Made by a program: the position numbers and the translations under genes. A stretch of 64,000 nucleotides of DNA from Bacteroidota bacterium (GTDB lineage: Bacteria; Bacteroidota; Bacteroidia; Cytophagales; Cyclobacteriaceae), in assembly GCA_018267275.1 (NCBI GenBank), contig JAFDYV010000004.1, positions 558,001 to 622,000 of the forward strand. The letters run 5' to 3'. The notes below the pieces were generated by a model that saw only the letters and a program-made list of their open reading frames with translations, had not been told where the DNA came from and made no database searches. Of the stretch, positions 8,329-16,321 are shown in pieces; within the stretch, counting starts at the first letter, position 1; every line of letters begins with the position of its first letter.

Positions 8329-9018
8329 TCAAGTAGATGGTTTAAACGGTGAGTTTTGCTGGTGAATGCGAATGGCACTCCGCGATAATACGATGCCTGT
8401 GATCAGCGACACGATGGCGCCCACCCAAATGCCAGGTACGTAAGAGATGAACCAAAAATAATCATAAGCTCCGTGGAAGAGCGTAGCAACCCCAAGGGCA
8501 TAAAACGAGTAGTGTTCTTTCTTGTGCTGGAATTTGGCAATGCCTAAAAAGTACCCCATCAGCGCCCCAAATGTTGCATGGGCGGGCACCGCTGTAAACA
8601 TGCGAATGACTGCCACCTCAAATCCACCATCCCACACGTATAAAATATTCTCTAGCCCGGCAAAGCCCAAGCTGACCGTTACGGCATAGACAATGCCATC
8701 ATAAGGTTCGTTAAAGTTGGCATTAGGATAGAGTACCCACCTTACGAAAATAAACTTGCTGAACTCTTCAATGAGGGCAACCAAAATAAATGCATGCACC
8801 GCTTGTTGCGTAACACTAGCTGGGTCAATTGGAATGATTGCGTTGATAGGCCAAGAAATGAGCAGCGTAACAATCGTGCTCACCGCGCCCAGAAAGAAAC
8901 TTTTCACCAACAAGCCGATGGGTTCTCGCTCGTGTTCATCTTTCCAATAAATGTATAAACCGATGGCTGCACCGGGTGCGAGTGCCAGCGCCAATAAATA
9001 AAAGATGTTCATGAACAA
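8329..9018 (-). CDS. PrsW-family intramembrane metalloprotease
   Basis: The product has 229 residues and about seven or eight hydrophobic segments. The family motifs are present: EExxK at Glu84-Glu85-Lys88 (EEFSKF), a second helix with HATFGALMGYFLG, and FHGAYDYF with His and Asp near the C-terminus. PrsW in Bacillus subtilis cleaves the anti-sigma factor RsiW; other members belong to the CAAX-protease-like membrane superfamily. Substrate here is unknown. It lies 13 bases after the nitroreductase gene and upstream of the BLUF gene, probably in the same transcript as the nitroreductase. An alternative start three residues in (MNIF) is possible. Confidence 0.88.
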   Translation of the reverse strand: MFMNIFYLLALALAPGAAIGLYIYWKDEHEREPIGLLVKSFFLGAVSTIVTLLISWPINAIIPIDPASVTQQAVHAFILVALIEEFSKFIFVRWVLYPNANFNEPYDGIVYAVTVSLGFAGLENILYVWDGGFEVAVIRMFTAVPAHATFGALMGYFLGIAKFQHKKEHYSFYALGVATLFHGAYDYFWFISYVPGIWVGAIVSLITGIVLSRSAIRIHQQNSPFKPST

Positions 9019-9031
9019 ATATATTAAATCG

Positions 9032-9622
9032 CTAATGCGAAATCCATTTCACCTTTTCTTCAATCGGTTTGCGTTTGCTGAGTCGTGTGTTTCCATTGGG
9101 CATGCCGATGTGCAAAAAACCGAGCAGTTTATCTTCTGTTTCTAACTCAAAAAAACTTTTGGCTTCTTCAAAATTGGTGATGCCGCCTGTACTCAGGTAA
9201 CAACCGATTCCATAAGCCGTAGCGGTCAGATACATATTTTGCACGGCACAAAACACAGCGCCAAGTTCTTCCCACGCGGGCACACTTTTCTTTTCATCGC
9301 GCTTCATACACACGGCAATGATGTGTGATGATTTCATCGGATTTGTCTTCAGCGCATCGTAACGGTCTTGTTGAAAATTGCCTTTGCTTGTTGCTACTTG
9401 CTTATAACATTCGCTTTGAAAGTCCGCTAGTTTTTTCAGGCCATCGCCAGTAAAAACCACAAAACGCCAAGGTTCTGTCAATTTGTGTGTGGGTGCCCAG
9501 GTGGCATTCTCCAATAGCTGATGAATGATGGTATCATCTACCCGTTGACCGGTGTAGTCTTTCTGAAAAACAGACCTCCTGTTTTTTATGAGCTGGTTGA
9601 AGGATGAGGCATCGAGAGCCAT
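9032..9622 (-). CDS. Nitroreductase-family oxidoreductase
   Basis: A 196-residue FMN-dependent nitroreductase fold. Visible motifs are the N-terminal RRSVFQKDYTGQ with the flavin-phosphate-binding Arg pair, ATWAPTHKLTEPWRFVVFTG with the usual Ser replaced by Thr (APTH), and YGIGCYLSTGG near residue 136. The length and pattern resemble the YdjA-type small nitroreductases. It would reduce quinones or nitro compounds using NAD(P)H; the true substrate cannot be told. It is separated from coaX by a repeat-filled spacer of 112 bases, and PrsW follows closely. Confidence 0.92.
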   Translation of the reverse strand: MALDASSFNQLIKNRRSVFQKDYTGQRVDDTIIHQLLENATWAPTHKLTEPWRFVVFTGDGLKKLADFQSECYKQVATSKGNFQQDRYDALKTNPMKSSHIIAVCMKRDEKKSVPAWEELGAVFCAVQNMYLTATAYGIGCYLSTGGITNFEEAKSFFELETEDKLLGFLHIGMPNGNTRLSKRKPIEEKVKWISH

Positions 9623-9652
9623 AGTGTAATTATTGATTTGAAATTAATCGAA

Positions 9653-9730
9653 GATACCAGCCACTGGATACTAGATACTGAAATGGAGCTAGCATCAAGT
9701 ATCCAGCATCCAACATCCAAGTATCCAGCA
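9653..9730. repeat. Heptad-periodic hairpin spacer, word GATACTN/GTATCCA
   Basis: The spacer between coaX and the nitroreductase gene holds GATACTA-GATACTG (9667-9680), then the opposite strand word in register: GTATCCA-GCATCCA-ACATCCA-A-GTATCCA (9699-9727). The two halves form a hairpin: CTGGATACT at 9664-9672 pairs with AGTATCCAG at 9698-9706 or with a second copy at 9720-9728. Confidence 0.65.
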
Positions 9731-9734
9731 GCAT

Positions 9735-10502
9735 CTAAACCTTTACCCTATCTCCAATATATCTTAACCCATCCAATGTTAAGTCGGGGTCGATGGCATG
9801 GAAGAAATCTCTTAAAGGAGAAATCACGAATGATAACCCACCTGTGGCAATGGCCGGGCAATCTTCTTTTAACTCTTCCCGGATGGCGGATACCATTTTT
9901 CTTACTAATCCTTCGTATCCGATCACAATTCCGGATTGAATAGCGGTAACTGTATTCGTACCCAACGCAGACTTCGGAATTTCCAAGGGCACGTCAAACA
10001 ACTTCGCTGCATTTTGGGTGAGCGCTTTCAACGCTGTACGCAAACCAGGCACAATGGAGACGCCCAAAATTTTCCCTTCCTTCGATATGGTGGTGAAGGT
10101 AAGTGCCGTACCAAAATCAACCACGATACAAGTTTGATGGTACTTCGTGTAAGCCCCCATCGCATTGGCCACCAGATCTGACCCAATTTCATATGGATTC
10201 AAAACTTTTATGGGAAGTTGTTCATAAATCTTGGCGCCCACTACAATCGGCTCTTTTTGAAAAAATGTTCGTACCACATTTCGAATTTTATCGGTCAGGG
10301 CGGGCACTACGCTGCTTAGCACAATCGTGTTTACTTGCTCTGGCTCTTCAGCCGACTCCAAAAAGTAGTCGCGCATTTTTACGCCATAAAATAATTCAGG
10401 CTGGTCGGGTTTAGAGGGTATGCGCCAATGGTATTTCCATTTTTCACCCGACCATAAGCCGATGGTGATGTCGCTGTTGCCGATGTCGATGGCGAGGAGC
10501 AT
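9735..10502 (-). CDS. coaX: Type III pantothenate kinase (CoaX)
   Basis: The product has 255 residues, the typical length of CoaX. The N-terminus MLLAIDIGNSDITIGLW is the phosphate-1 motif of the acetate/sugar kinase fold, with the catalytic Asp at residue 6. The central region has VVDFGTALTFTTI (phosphate-2) and GVSIVPGLRTALKAL, and the C-terminal part has AIATGGLS. It phosphorylates pantothenate, the first step of coenzyme A synthesis, and needs a monovalent cation. The start is 1 base after the hicA stop, so coaX appears to be transcribed behind the hicBA toxin-antitoxin pair. Confidence 0.96.
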   Translation of the reverse strand: MLLAIDIGNSDITIGLWSGEKWKYHWRIPSKPDQPELFYGVKMRDYFLESAEEPEQVNTIVLSSVVPALTDKIRNVVRTFFQKEPIVVGAKIYEQLPIKVLNPYEIGSDLVANAMGAYTKYHQTCIVVDFGTALTFTTISKEGKILGVSIVPGLRTALKALTQNAAKLFDVPLEIPKSALGTNTVTAIQSGIVIGYEGLVRKMVSAIREELKEDCPAIATGGLSFVISPLRDFFHAIDPDLTLDGLRYIGDRVKV

Positions 10503-10503
10503 T

Positions 10504-10692
10504 TTATTTTAAAGAAGCTTGTTTTAGAATGCTGTTGAGCGTGCCCCTAGGTACGTCATCGGACAACCGATGATATGCGATGGTTACAATTCCTGACTTG
10601 GTGGAGTGCTTGTAAGCTCGATGGCTTCCCTTTTGACGAACCTGAAACCATCCATCAGATTCGATAAGCTTTACAACTTCTTGATACTTCAT
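10504..10692 (-). CDS. hicA: HicA-type mRNA interferase toxin
   Basis: A 62-residue protein with the compact dsRBD-like HicA/YcfA fold pattern: an N-terminal helix (EVVKLIESDGW), then RQKGSHRAYKH with the catalytic His at residue 24, then VTIAYHR and a C-terminal helix (LNSILKQASL). HicA toxins bind and cleave mRNA and are held inactive by HicB. The partner antitoxin gene is upstream with a 5-base gap, and coaX is only 1 base downstream. Confidence 0.92.
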   Translation of the reverse strand: MKYQEVVKLIESDGWFQVRQKGSHRAYKHSTKSGIVTIAYHRLSDDVPRGTLNSILKQASLK

Positions 10693-10697
10693 TCAGC

Positions 10698-10910
10698 CTA
10701 CCCTAAAACTAGCATTTCAGACTCTGAATTAGCCTCTGGAATTTCATATCCAGATTCTTTCATGACTTCAATATGTAGTTTGATAGCTTCGACAATGCTT
10801 TCTTCTACTTCTTTTCTGGTCGCACCAGCAGATGTACACCCGGGTAAATCAGGAACATATGCGCTGTAACCGTCTGTCCCTTTTTCATAAATAATCAGAT
10901 AGCGTGTCAT
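10698..10910 (-). CDS. hicB: HicB-type antitoxin
   Basis: A 70-residue HicB-family protein. The partial RNase H-like fold is seen as YLIIYEKGTDGYSAYVPDLP followed by GCTSAGATRKEVEESIVEAI. The usual C-terminal DNA-binding module (RHH or HTH) of longer HicB proteins is absent, so autoregulation may be weak or depend on another factor. The antitoxin-first order hicB-hicA is the same as in many short HicB systems. An AT-rich 76-base region upstream should hold the promoter. Confidence 0.9.
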   Translation of the reverse strand: MTRYLIIYEKGTDGYSAYVPDLPGCTSAGATRKEVEESIVEAIKLHIEVMKESGYEIPEANSESEMLVLG

Positions 10911-10986
10911 TTTTTACTTTCTTATTGATGAAAGGTAATAAAAAATCACAAAAACCGCAGTGCCACCTTTGCGCCCCACCACATCT

Positions 10987-12753
10987 TCAGGTTGTGGGTA
11001 GCATCAATATTGCGCTCTGAAATGATTTCGGGCTTGTAGTTGGTGAACAGAAAGGGGTGTCACTCACGCTGGGGTCAGCCAAATAACCGTTGAGGGTAAC
11101 CCCACCATAAATCCAAAACTTGCGGGCCAACTTAAAGTCCAACCCCGCATGGATTTTATTGAGCAAGCTTAATGAATTGGTGAATGACGACTTTGTTACG
11201 TGTTGTGCCGTGGCATCAATATTCAGTTGAATACCCCGTGTGATTTTACGTGCCGTGCCCAAACCATAGCCGAACGTCCACAGATAATCATTGTTGGTCA
11301 ATTGGTTGGGTTGAATGCCCGCCAACAAAATATTGTAAAACTTGCGTGCGCCCGTGCGGAAGGCCAAGTTTGCGTAGAATATTTCATCTGCTGAAATTTC
11401 GATTTTATGGTAGCCGTGGTTAACGTAGCTCACCAACCCAATTGGTACGCCCCCGAGGGTATCAGCATAATTCAACAAACCAATTTGCGTACCGCGCACA
11501 TTCTTTCCGTAGTTGAAAACGCCCGCTATTTGCGAACCGGCCACTCGCCTTGTTCCGAAATTTGCGACACCGGCTAGCTGGCTTCCATACAAATTCTTGG
11601 TTGTTAAGTTCATGGCTCCACCAATTTGGGTGCCTCTGAAATTTCCCAACGAAACATTAACACCGCCCGTTACTTGCACCCCACGCGAGCGACCTCTTGC
11701 TAAATTGTGAAAACCTGCAACTTGAACACCATGTAAAGCACGAAGATTCGTGTTCGCAAAACCTGCAACTTGTACTCCGTTCATTTCTCCTTTGTTACCA
11801 TTATAAAAACCTGCCAACTGCAGTGCTTTCACTTCTCCTCCATTGATGTTTGCAAAACCAGCAGCCTGCACGCCATACACGTTTCGGCCAACTAAGTTGC
11901 CCAGCCCCGCAATTTGCAACCAACTTACATCGCCACGGTCGATGTTAAAGAAGAAGCCCAATTCAATTTGCCGAGTGCCCAGGGAGTAACCGCCCAATAT
12001 GTTGATGGAATAATTGTTGATGACGTTGCCACTCAAGCCTTCGTTGGTTCCGATGAAAGGCAATATTGAAATTTGGATGTCGCGGTAAATGGTATCACTG
12101 ATATTTTGCACGTTGGGTTCAGAATCATACGGCAGCGCGATTGGCTCAGGCTTTATTTCTTTTGTGGTGTCTATTGCAACAGGCTTCACAGGTTGCTTGC
12201 TACGCATTAATATTTTCAGCGACTGGTAATTTTGCGCGGGTAAAGTAATCAGCGTATCAAAATAGTTTTTCTTACTTACCGAAAACCGGACAGAGTCTGT
12301 TTGCTTGCTTAATTTCAACTGAAAGAAGCCCACCTCGTCTGTAATAACGGAAGCGATGGAATGTTTATCATAGACACTTGCGTTTTCAATTTTGCTTTGA
12401 TTGAACGAGTCCTCTACAAATCCGCTTACCAAAAATTGCGAAGGCTTAGCCGCCAAAGCCACCTTTTTCAAAATGATATATTTCCCTTTTTCAGAATATT
12501 GCATCGACCCTTTAAACAGTTGATCCAACACTTCACGTATCGAGCGTTCAAAGGCATATACAGTCACTGTTTGTTCAACCGATATGATTGAACTGTTGTA
12601 GGAGAATGAAAAACCGCCCTCTTTGGAAATCTTAACAAGCGCTTCTGGCAATCGCTCGTCCATGAGGCTTATGGTTATTTTTTTCTCAAGCAACGACTGG
12701 CCGTTTGAATAAGAAGCAAAGAGTATAAATAATATGGTGCAGAATTTTTTCAT
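10987..12753 (-). CDS. STN-domain surface protein with 16-residue repeats; C-terminus frameshifted
   Basis: The 588-residue frame has a signal peptide (ends near SNGQ), an STN domain (about 25-95; LVKISKEGGFSFSYNSS), a carboxypeptidase-regulatory-like domain (about 105-190) and a Pro-rich linker. Then come about nine tandem 16-residue units of pattern G-x-Q-[VIL]-[AG]-G-x-x-N-x7 (LA_2272-type surface repeats), followed by a beta-barrel-like C-terminal part. There is no TonB-plug domain. The last 19 or so residues look wrong: they are Ser/Thr/Pro-rich, while the next frame continues with a natural ending (FTNYKPEI ... WWGAKVALRFL) to a TGA at 10946. One missing base in the G4 run at 11054-11057 explains this. 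FecR and an ECF sigma factor lie upstream, which suggests a signalling role. Confidence 0.82.
   Translation of the reverse strand: MKKFCTILFILFASYSNGQSLLEKKITISLMDERLPEALVKISKEGGFSFSYNSSIISVEQTVTVYAFERSIREVLDQLFKGSMQYSEKGKYIILKKVALAAKPSQFLVSGFVEDSFNQSKIENASVYDKHSIASVITDEVGFFQLKLSKQTDSVRFSVSKKNYFDTLITLPAQNYQSLKILMRSKQPVKPVAIDTTKEIKPEPIALPYDSEPNVQNISDTIYRDIQISILPFIGTNEGLSGNVINNYSINILGGYSLGTRQIELGFFFNIDRGDVSWLQIAGLGNLVGRNVYGVQAAGFANINGGEVKALQLAGFYNGNKGEMNGVQVAGFANTNLRALHGVQVAGFHNLARGRSRGVQVTGGVNVSLGNFRGTQIGGAMNLTTKNLYGSQLAGVANFGTRRVAGSQIAGVFNYGKNVRGTQIGLLNYADTLGGVPIGLVSYVNHGYHKIEISADEIFYANLAFRTGARKFYNILLAGIQPNQLTNNDYLWTFGYGLGTARKITRGIQLNIDATAQHVTKSSFTNSLSLLNKIHAGLDFKLARKFWIYGGVTLNGYLADPSVSDTPFCSPTTSPKSFQSAILMLPTT
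11054..11057 (-). other. Probable frameshift in a homopolymer (C4 on coding strand)
   Basis: Adding one C to this run turns the end of the STN protein from a low-complexity tail into T-P-F-L-F-T-N-Y-K and then a plausible outer-membrane C-terminus ending in RFL. The stop would move from 10987 to 10946. It could be a sequencing or assembly error, or a true mutation or phase switch. Confidence 0.7.
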
Positions 12754-12783
12754 GATGCGTGGTGACTAACCTTACTTTTGTAT

Positions 12784-13776
12784 TTAATGTGCATTACACC
12801 CAGCGCCTTCCAATAACACCTCTTCGTTTTTGCGCGTAATTGTGAGACCCATGGTTTCGGCAATTACTTCAATGATGGTGTTCGCGTTGTCCTCATAAAA
12901 ATGAGCAGTCAATCTGCATTCGGCCAAGGCCGGAGAAAGCGAAATGTGGGTATCATAGATCTCATTCAACAACTTCACCACCGACTGCAAATCGGTATTA
13001 TTGAAATTGAACACTTTGGTCTTATAGGCAAGCACGTTGGTATCCGGCTTCTCAATGCGCTGAAACTCTTTCAATTTTTTCAAGTAACGTGCACTTTCAC
13101 CTGCCTTTAAATTCAAACCTGCATTTTTCAATGTATAGAATTGTACTTCCCCCTCTGTTACCACGATTTCAATCGTGTCTTTATCGGGGTAGGCCTTTAA
13201 GTTGAACTCCGTACCGATGTCGCGCACTAACACCTCGTCTGCTTCAATAATAAATGGTTTGGCCTCTTCATGCTTTACTTGGAAAAACGCCTCGCCCCTT
13301 AACTTCACTTTCCTCGACTTCGAGTCGGGATTGAATGCAAAAGTCAATTCACTTTTTTTGTTGAGGAACACTTTTGAACCATCTGGCAGTGTATCGCTTT
13401 TGGTATCGGAAACAGTTGCCATGCTGCGCACGTGTTCCACATCCCGGCTTGTGATGTAAAATAATGAGGCTACCCCCAAAATGGCCGCGATGGAAGCAGC
13501 AATTCGCCAATCAAAAGTAAACAAGCGCCTTTCTCGCGCCTCAGGCTTTTTGTCCAGTTTTGATTTTAGATGCTGCCAAGCGGCATCCGCATCAAATCGC
13601 TCGCTTACATGTGTGGAGGCAGCTTTATCGAAAATCAATTTTAAGTCGTCAAAATATTTTTGATTGTCCGCATTCGTCTGCCGCCAAACTTCTATTATTT
13701 GCAGCTCTTCTGCCGTGGCTTCGCCAGCAAGCGCCTTACTCAGCAACACTTCAATATCGTTGTTATCCTTCATCAC
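12784..13776 (-). CDS. FecR-family anti-sigma factor
   Basis: The protein has 330 residues. A cytoplasmic anti-sigma-like N-terminus (residues 1-90) is followed by one membrane span (about 91-110), a periplasmic FecR domain (about 115-215; SDTLPDGSKVFLNKKSEL, FIIEADEVLVRDIGTEFNLK) and a C-terminal DUF4974-type region, as in the Bacteroidota FecR family. It overlaps the sigma gene by 4 bases (ATGA), so translation is coupled. The STN protein is 30 bases downstream. The family normally relays a signal from an STN-bearing outer-membrane partner to the sigma factor. Confidence 0.94.
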   Translation of the reverse strand: MMKDNNDIEVLLSKALAGEATAEELQIIEVWRQTNADNQKYFDDLKLIFDKAASTHVSERFDADAAWQHLKSKLDKKPEARERRLFTFDWRIAASIAAILGVASLFYITSRDVEHVRSMATVSDTKSDTLPDGSKVFLNKKSELTFAFNPDSKSRKVKLRGEAFFQVKHEEAKPFIIEADEVLVRDIGTEFNLKAYPDKDTIEIVVTEGEVQFYTLKNAGLNLKAGESARYLKKLKEFQRIEKPDTNVLAYKTKVFNFNNTDLQSVVKLLNEIYDTHISLSPALAECRLTAHFYEDNANTIIEVIAETMGLTITRKNEEVLLEGAGCNAH

Positions 13777-14345
13777 AACAGCCAGGGTGTTATCAATAAA
13801 ACAATCGGTAAATAATCTTTCAATTGCTCGCGCATCAACTTCAATGCTTTGCCCATGTGGTTCTCTACGGTCTTCACCGAGATTTGCAGTTGGTCTGCAA
13901 TCTCTTGGTACTTCAATTCTTCAAACCGACTGAGCTGAAATACCAAGCGGCATTGTTCAGGTAGCGCCTTCATCGCGTCAAGAATCTTCGACTCCAAATC
14001 ATGCGCCTGAACCTTTTCATCCACTAATGCTCGTGCCGTTTCCACTACAATGAGTTGTTGTGAGGCATGTATTCTTTTTACCCGCTCGTGTTTTAACCGA
14101 TTCAGGCTGCCATTTCGAACCATGGAGTAGAGGTAGGCTTTCAATGAACTCTGCACATTCAGTTCTGTTCTTTTCTCCCACATTTTGATGAATGTGTTTT
14201 GCACCACTTCTTCCGCTTCGTTTCGGTCGTTCAAAAACGAGTAGGCATATTGGCACAACGGTTGGTACAGGGTTTTAAAAATCATTTCAAAAGCCTTTTG
14301 GTCGCCCTTAATGATTGCCTGATAGATTTCCAATTCCGGTTGCAT
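13773..14345 (-). CDS. ECF RNA polymerase sigma-70 factor (FecI-like)
   Basis: A 190-residue ECF sigma factor. Region 2 is at about residues 20-90 (FLNDRNEAEEVVQNTFIKMWEK is the region 2.2 signature; the last helix precedes SMVRNGSLNRLKHERV). Region 4 is at about 125-175 with an HTH (YQEIADQLQISVKTVENHMG). The C-terminus ends in a hydrophobic stretch, as in the Bacteroides expansion family. It should direct transcription of its own operon or of the STN partner. A 57-base gap separates it from the GIN-domain gene upstream. Confidence 0.95.
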   Translation of the reverse strand: MQPELEIYQAIIKGDQKAFEMIFKTLYQPLCQYAYSFLNDRNEAEEVVQNTFIKMWEKRTELNVQSSLKAYLYSMVRNGSLNRLKHERVKRIHASQQLIVVETARALVDEKVQAHDLESKILDAMKALPEQCRLVFQLSRFEELKYQEIADQLQISVKTVENHMGKALKLMREQLKDYLPIVLLITPWLL

Positions 14346-14402
14346 CTGCCTATAAAAAGACAGTGCAATGTACGGTTTAGTTTATTTTTTGTTGCTTGCA
14401 CG

Positions 14403-15149
14403 TCAACGGCCGCGGGTAATGTTGGCCTTGCCTATCAACATCCCACGTCTAATATCGGGCGAGCCCAGTACCTCTATCATCGGTTCTCCAAATGCGCTAA
14501 TGTATACCTGGTTAGAAGCAAAGAGTTTTAGTCGCCCTTCTCCGTAAACAGAAGTGGTGATGTCTTCGCTTTTCAATGCGCTATTGTCCATTCGGTTTTC
14601 ACCATACATGCGGTGTGTTTGCTTTTTTGCAAAACCTGACTTAACCTTCACTTTATTTTCGCCATACAGTGCTACCCGAAACTCATCTACATTCAAACTA
14701 TCAATGGTGATTTCTGCTTCGCCATAGGCCTTCAGCATGAATTCTTCACCAACAATAGGGCTGCTGCACGTGATTTCTTCTGCACCGCGCACTTGCAGCT
14801 TGCGGAGTTCTTTATATGTAACGTAAGCAGTTACTTCAGCATTTCGGTAAACACTTACTTTGCCATTGTAGTGATAGTCTTCATCGTCCACGGAATAATG
14901 TTCACGCTTTTCGAGAAAGCGAGCGCCCTCTAAGTACAATTGCAGCGTGTGGCCCGATACACTGGCATGAATTTTTTCTTTGCCAACATGGGCATATACA
15001 ATGCGCACTCCCTCTTTTTCGCCTTGTGTAAGCACTACATTAATTTTGGGCGATACCACAATTTTGTCAAATGAGGGTAAATCGCGAGAAAATTCTTGGG
15101 CGTGCACATACGTGAGCGCCAAGCAAAAGAAAAGGGGTATTGGTTTCAT
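14403..15149 (-). CDS. GIN-domain (DUF2807) exported protein
   Basis: The product has 248 residues with a signal peptide (MKPIPLFFCLALTYVHAQ). The body is a repetitive beta-rich region with the pattern of head-GIN/DUF2807 proteins: FDKIVVSPKINVVLTQGEKE near residue 28 and repeating units such as VRGAEEITCSS, AYGEAEITIDS, LYGENKVKVKS, VYGEGRLKLFA. These probably form a right-handed beta-helix on the surface or in the periplasm. The family function is unknown; it is often described as a putative adhesin head. It lies just upstream of the sigma/FecR/STN cluster, but the 57-base gap leaves cotranscription open. Confidence 0.82.
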   Translation of the reverse strand: MKPIPLFFCLALTYVHAQEFSRDLPSFDKIVVSPKINVVLTQGEKEGVRIVYAHVGKEKIHASVSGHTLQLYLEGARFLEKREHYSVDDEDYHYNGKVSVYRNAEVTAYVTYKELRKLQVRGAEEITCSSPIVGEEFMLKAYGEAEITIDSLNVDEFRVALYGENKVKVKSGFAKKQTHRMYGENRMDNSALKSEDITTSVYGEGRLKLFASNQVYISAFGEPMIEVLGSPDIRRGMLIGKANITRGR

Positions 15150-15236
15150 ATCTCTGGGTTTTGGAGATAAGACAACCCAGAACGAGTTAACCCCTATTCA
15201 AGGGGAAAAGATTTTTTTACCGGAACGAGATCATGA

Positions 15237-16238
15237 CTATTTCTTATGTCTTTTCAGGAAATCCCACGCCACGCGCGCGCCTTCCATATCTTGGTTTTGC
15301 GGGCCCACGGCTGTTTGTGCCGTTGGGGATAGCGGATTGGCAATACTAGGCATGTTGTGACCTCCGCCCACAACGGTGTAAAATTCTATTTCTTTGTTTG
15401 GGTTAGAGCCGCCAAACAACCGTTTTACAATGGTACTGTTATCGTTGGTGCTTATGTTGGGTAAGTTAGTTTGTACAACATCTGTAATGGGCACACCATT
15501 TACAGCTAACCAAAAATTCAAGGTTTCGGCTGATGACTTTACTGAACCGCGATTGCTGCCCGCCACGTTGCCTCCCGCAAAGGGCATCAACGGGTCAAGT
15601 GTTCCCACACAAATCATCATGGGCATCGCGGCTAATGGCGATGGGCATTCGCTAGGGTCGGGCTGATTGGCAATGAAAGGAGCAATCGCTGCGATTTTTG
15701 CATTGAGTTCAGTAGCCAACCGATAGCACATTAAACCTCCGTTGGAAACCCCCGTTGCGTAAAAACGCGTGTTGTCAACGCTAAATGATCTCTTTGTCCA
15801 TTCAATTAACTCGCTGATAAAGGCAACATCATCTTGGTTTGAAAAGCCTTGGTTAGATGACGTGAGCTGCCGGCAGTCATTCCAGTTTTGGTTAGTACCG
15901 TTCGCATTGTTAGTGGTTGCATCAAAACCATTGGGTGCAACGAGCAAGAATTTTTCATCGTCTGCCACATTAGTCCAAACCCGGGTTCCGCCAGCCGTGG
16001 TTTCAAAGATTTCTGTCATGCTTTGGCCACCTCCGTGCAATAAAATAACGACCGGTGCATTAGCGGCAATCCCTGCCGGCTGGTACACTCTGAAGTAGCG
16101 AGTTTGGTTATTGATGGAGAGGGTTAGATTCTCATTCCACCCTGTAACAAAAATTTGCGCAGGCGCGGGTTCGCTTTTTTTACCGCAGCAAATAAGTAAG
16201 CCAAGTGAAACGATGGATAAAAAAGATAATCCCTTCAT
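15237..16238 (-). CDS. PHB-depolymerase/feruloyl-esterase-like hydrolase, lipoprotein
   Basis: A 333-residue alpha/beta hydrolase of the LpqC/poly(3-hydroxybutyrate) depolymerase family. The N-terminus has a lipobox (LLICCGKK), so it is probably lipid-anchored. The oxyanion motif is VVILLHGGGQS near residue 62. The nucleophile elbow is GVSNGGLMCYRL, the acid lies in VGTLDPLMPF, and the catalytic His is in VVGGGHNMP near residue 297. It would hydrolyse ester bonds in a polymer or plant-derived ester. It stands alone, 83 bases after the ABC ATPase gene and 87 bases before the GIN gene. Confidence 0.88.
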   Translation of the reverse strand: MKGLSFLSIVSLGLLICCGKKSEPAPAQIFVTGWNENLTLSINNQTRYFRVYQPAGIAANAPVVILLHGGGQSMTEIFETTAGGTRVWTNVADDEKFLLVAPNGFDATTNNANGTNQNWNDCRQLTSSNQGFSNQDDVAFISELIEWTKRSFSVDNTRFYATGVSNGGLMCYRLATELNAKIAAIAPFIANQPDPSECPSPLAAMPMMICVGTLDPLMPFAGGNVAGSNRGSVKSSAETLNFWLAVNGVPITDVVQTNLPNISTNDNSTIVKRLFGGSNPNKEIEFYTVVGGGHNMPSIANPLSPTAQTAVGPQNQDMEGARVAWDFLKRHKK

Positions 16239-16277
16239 AAGTCTTTGAAAGATGCGACAATTTAATTAGACTTTAAA

Positions 16278-16321
16278 CCACGAAAAGGTTTTGAAATCAA
16301 ATGATTCGTTATGAATCGTGG
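16278..16321 (-). terminator. Weak hairpin after the ABC ATPase gene
   Basis: Immediately after the ATPase stop, CCACGA (16278-16283) and TCGTGG (16316-16321) can pair, with an alternative inner hairpin GATTC/GAATC (16303-16307, 16313-16317). On the minus strand it is followed by TTTAAAG, a poor T tract. Confidence 0.3.

Noticed and set aside
15198..15228. CCCCT-loop-AGGGG hairpin followed by a T run on the plus strand
   Set aside because: Both flanking genes are on the minus strand, where the hairpin has no T tract, and the stem is only five bases.
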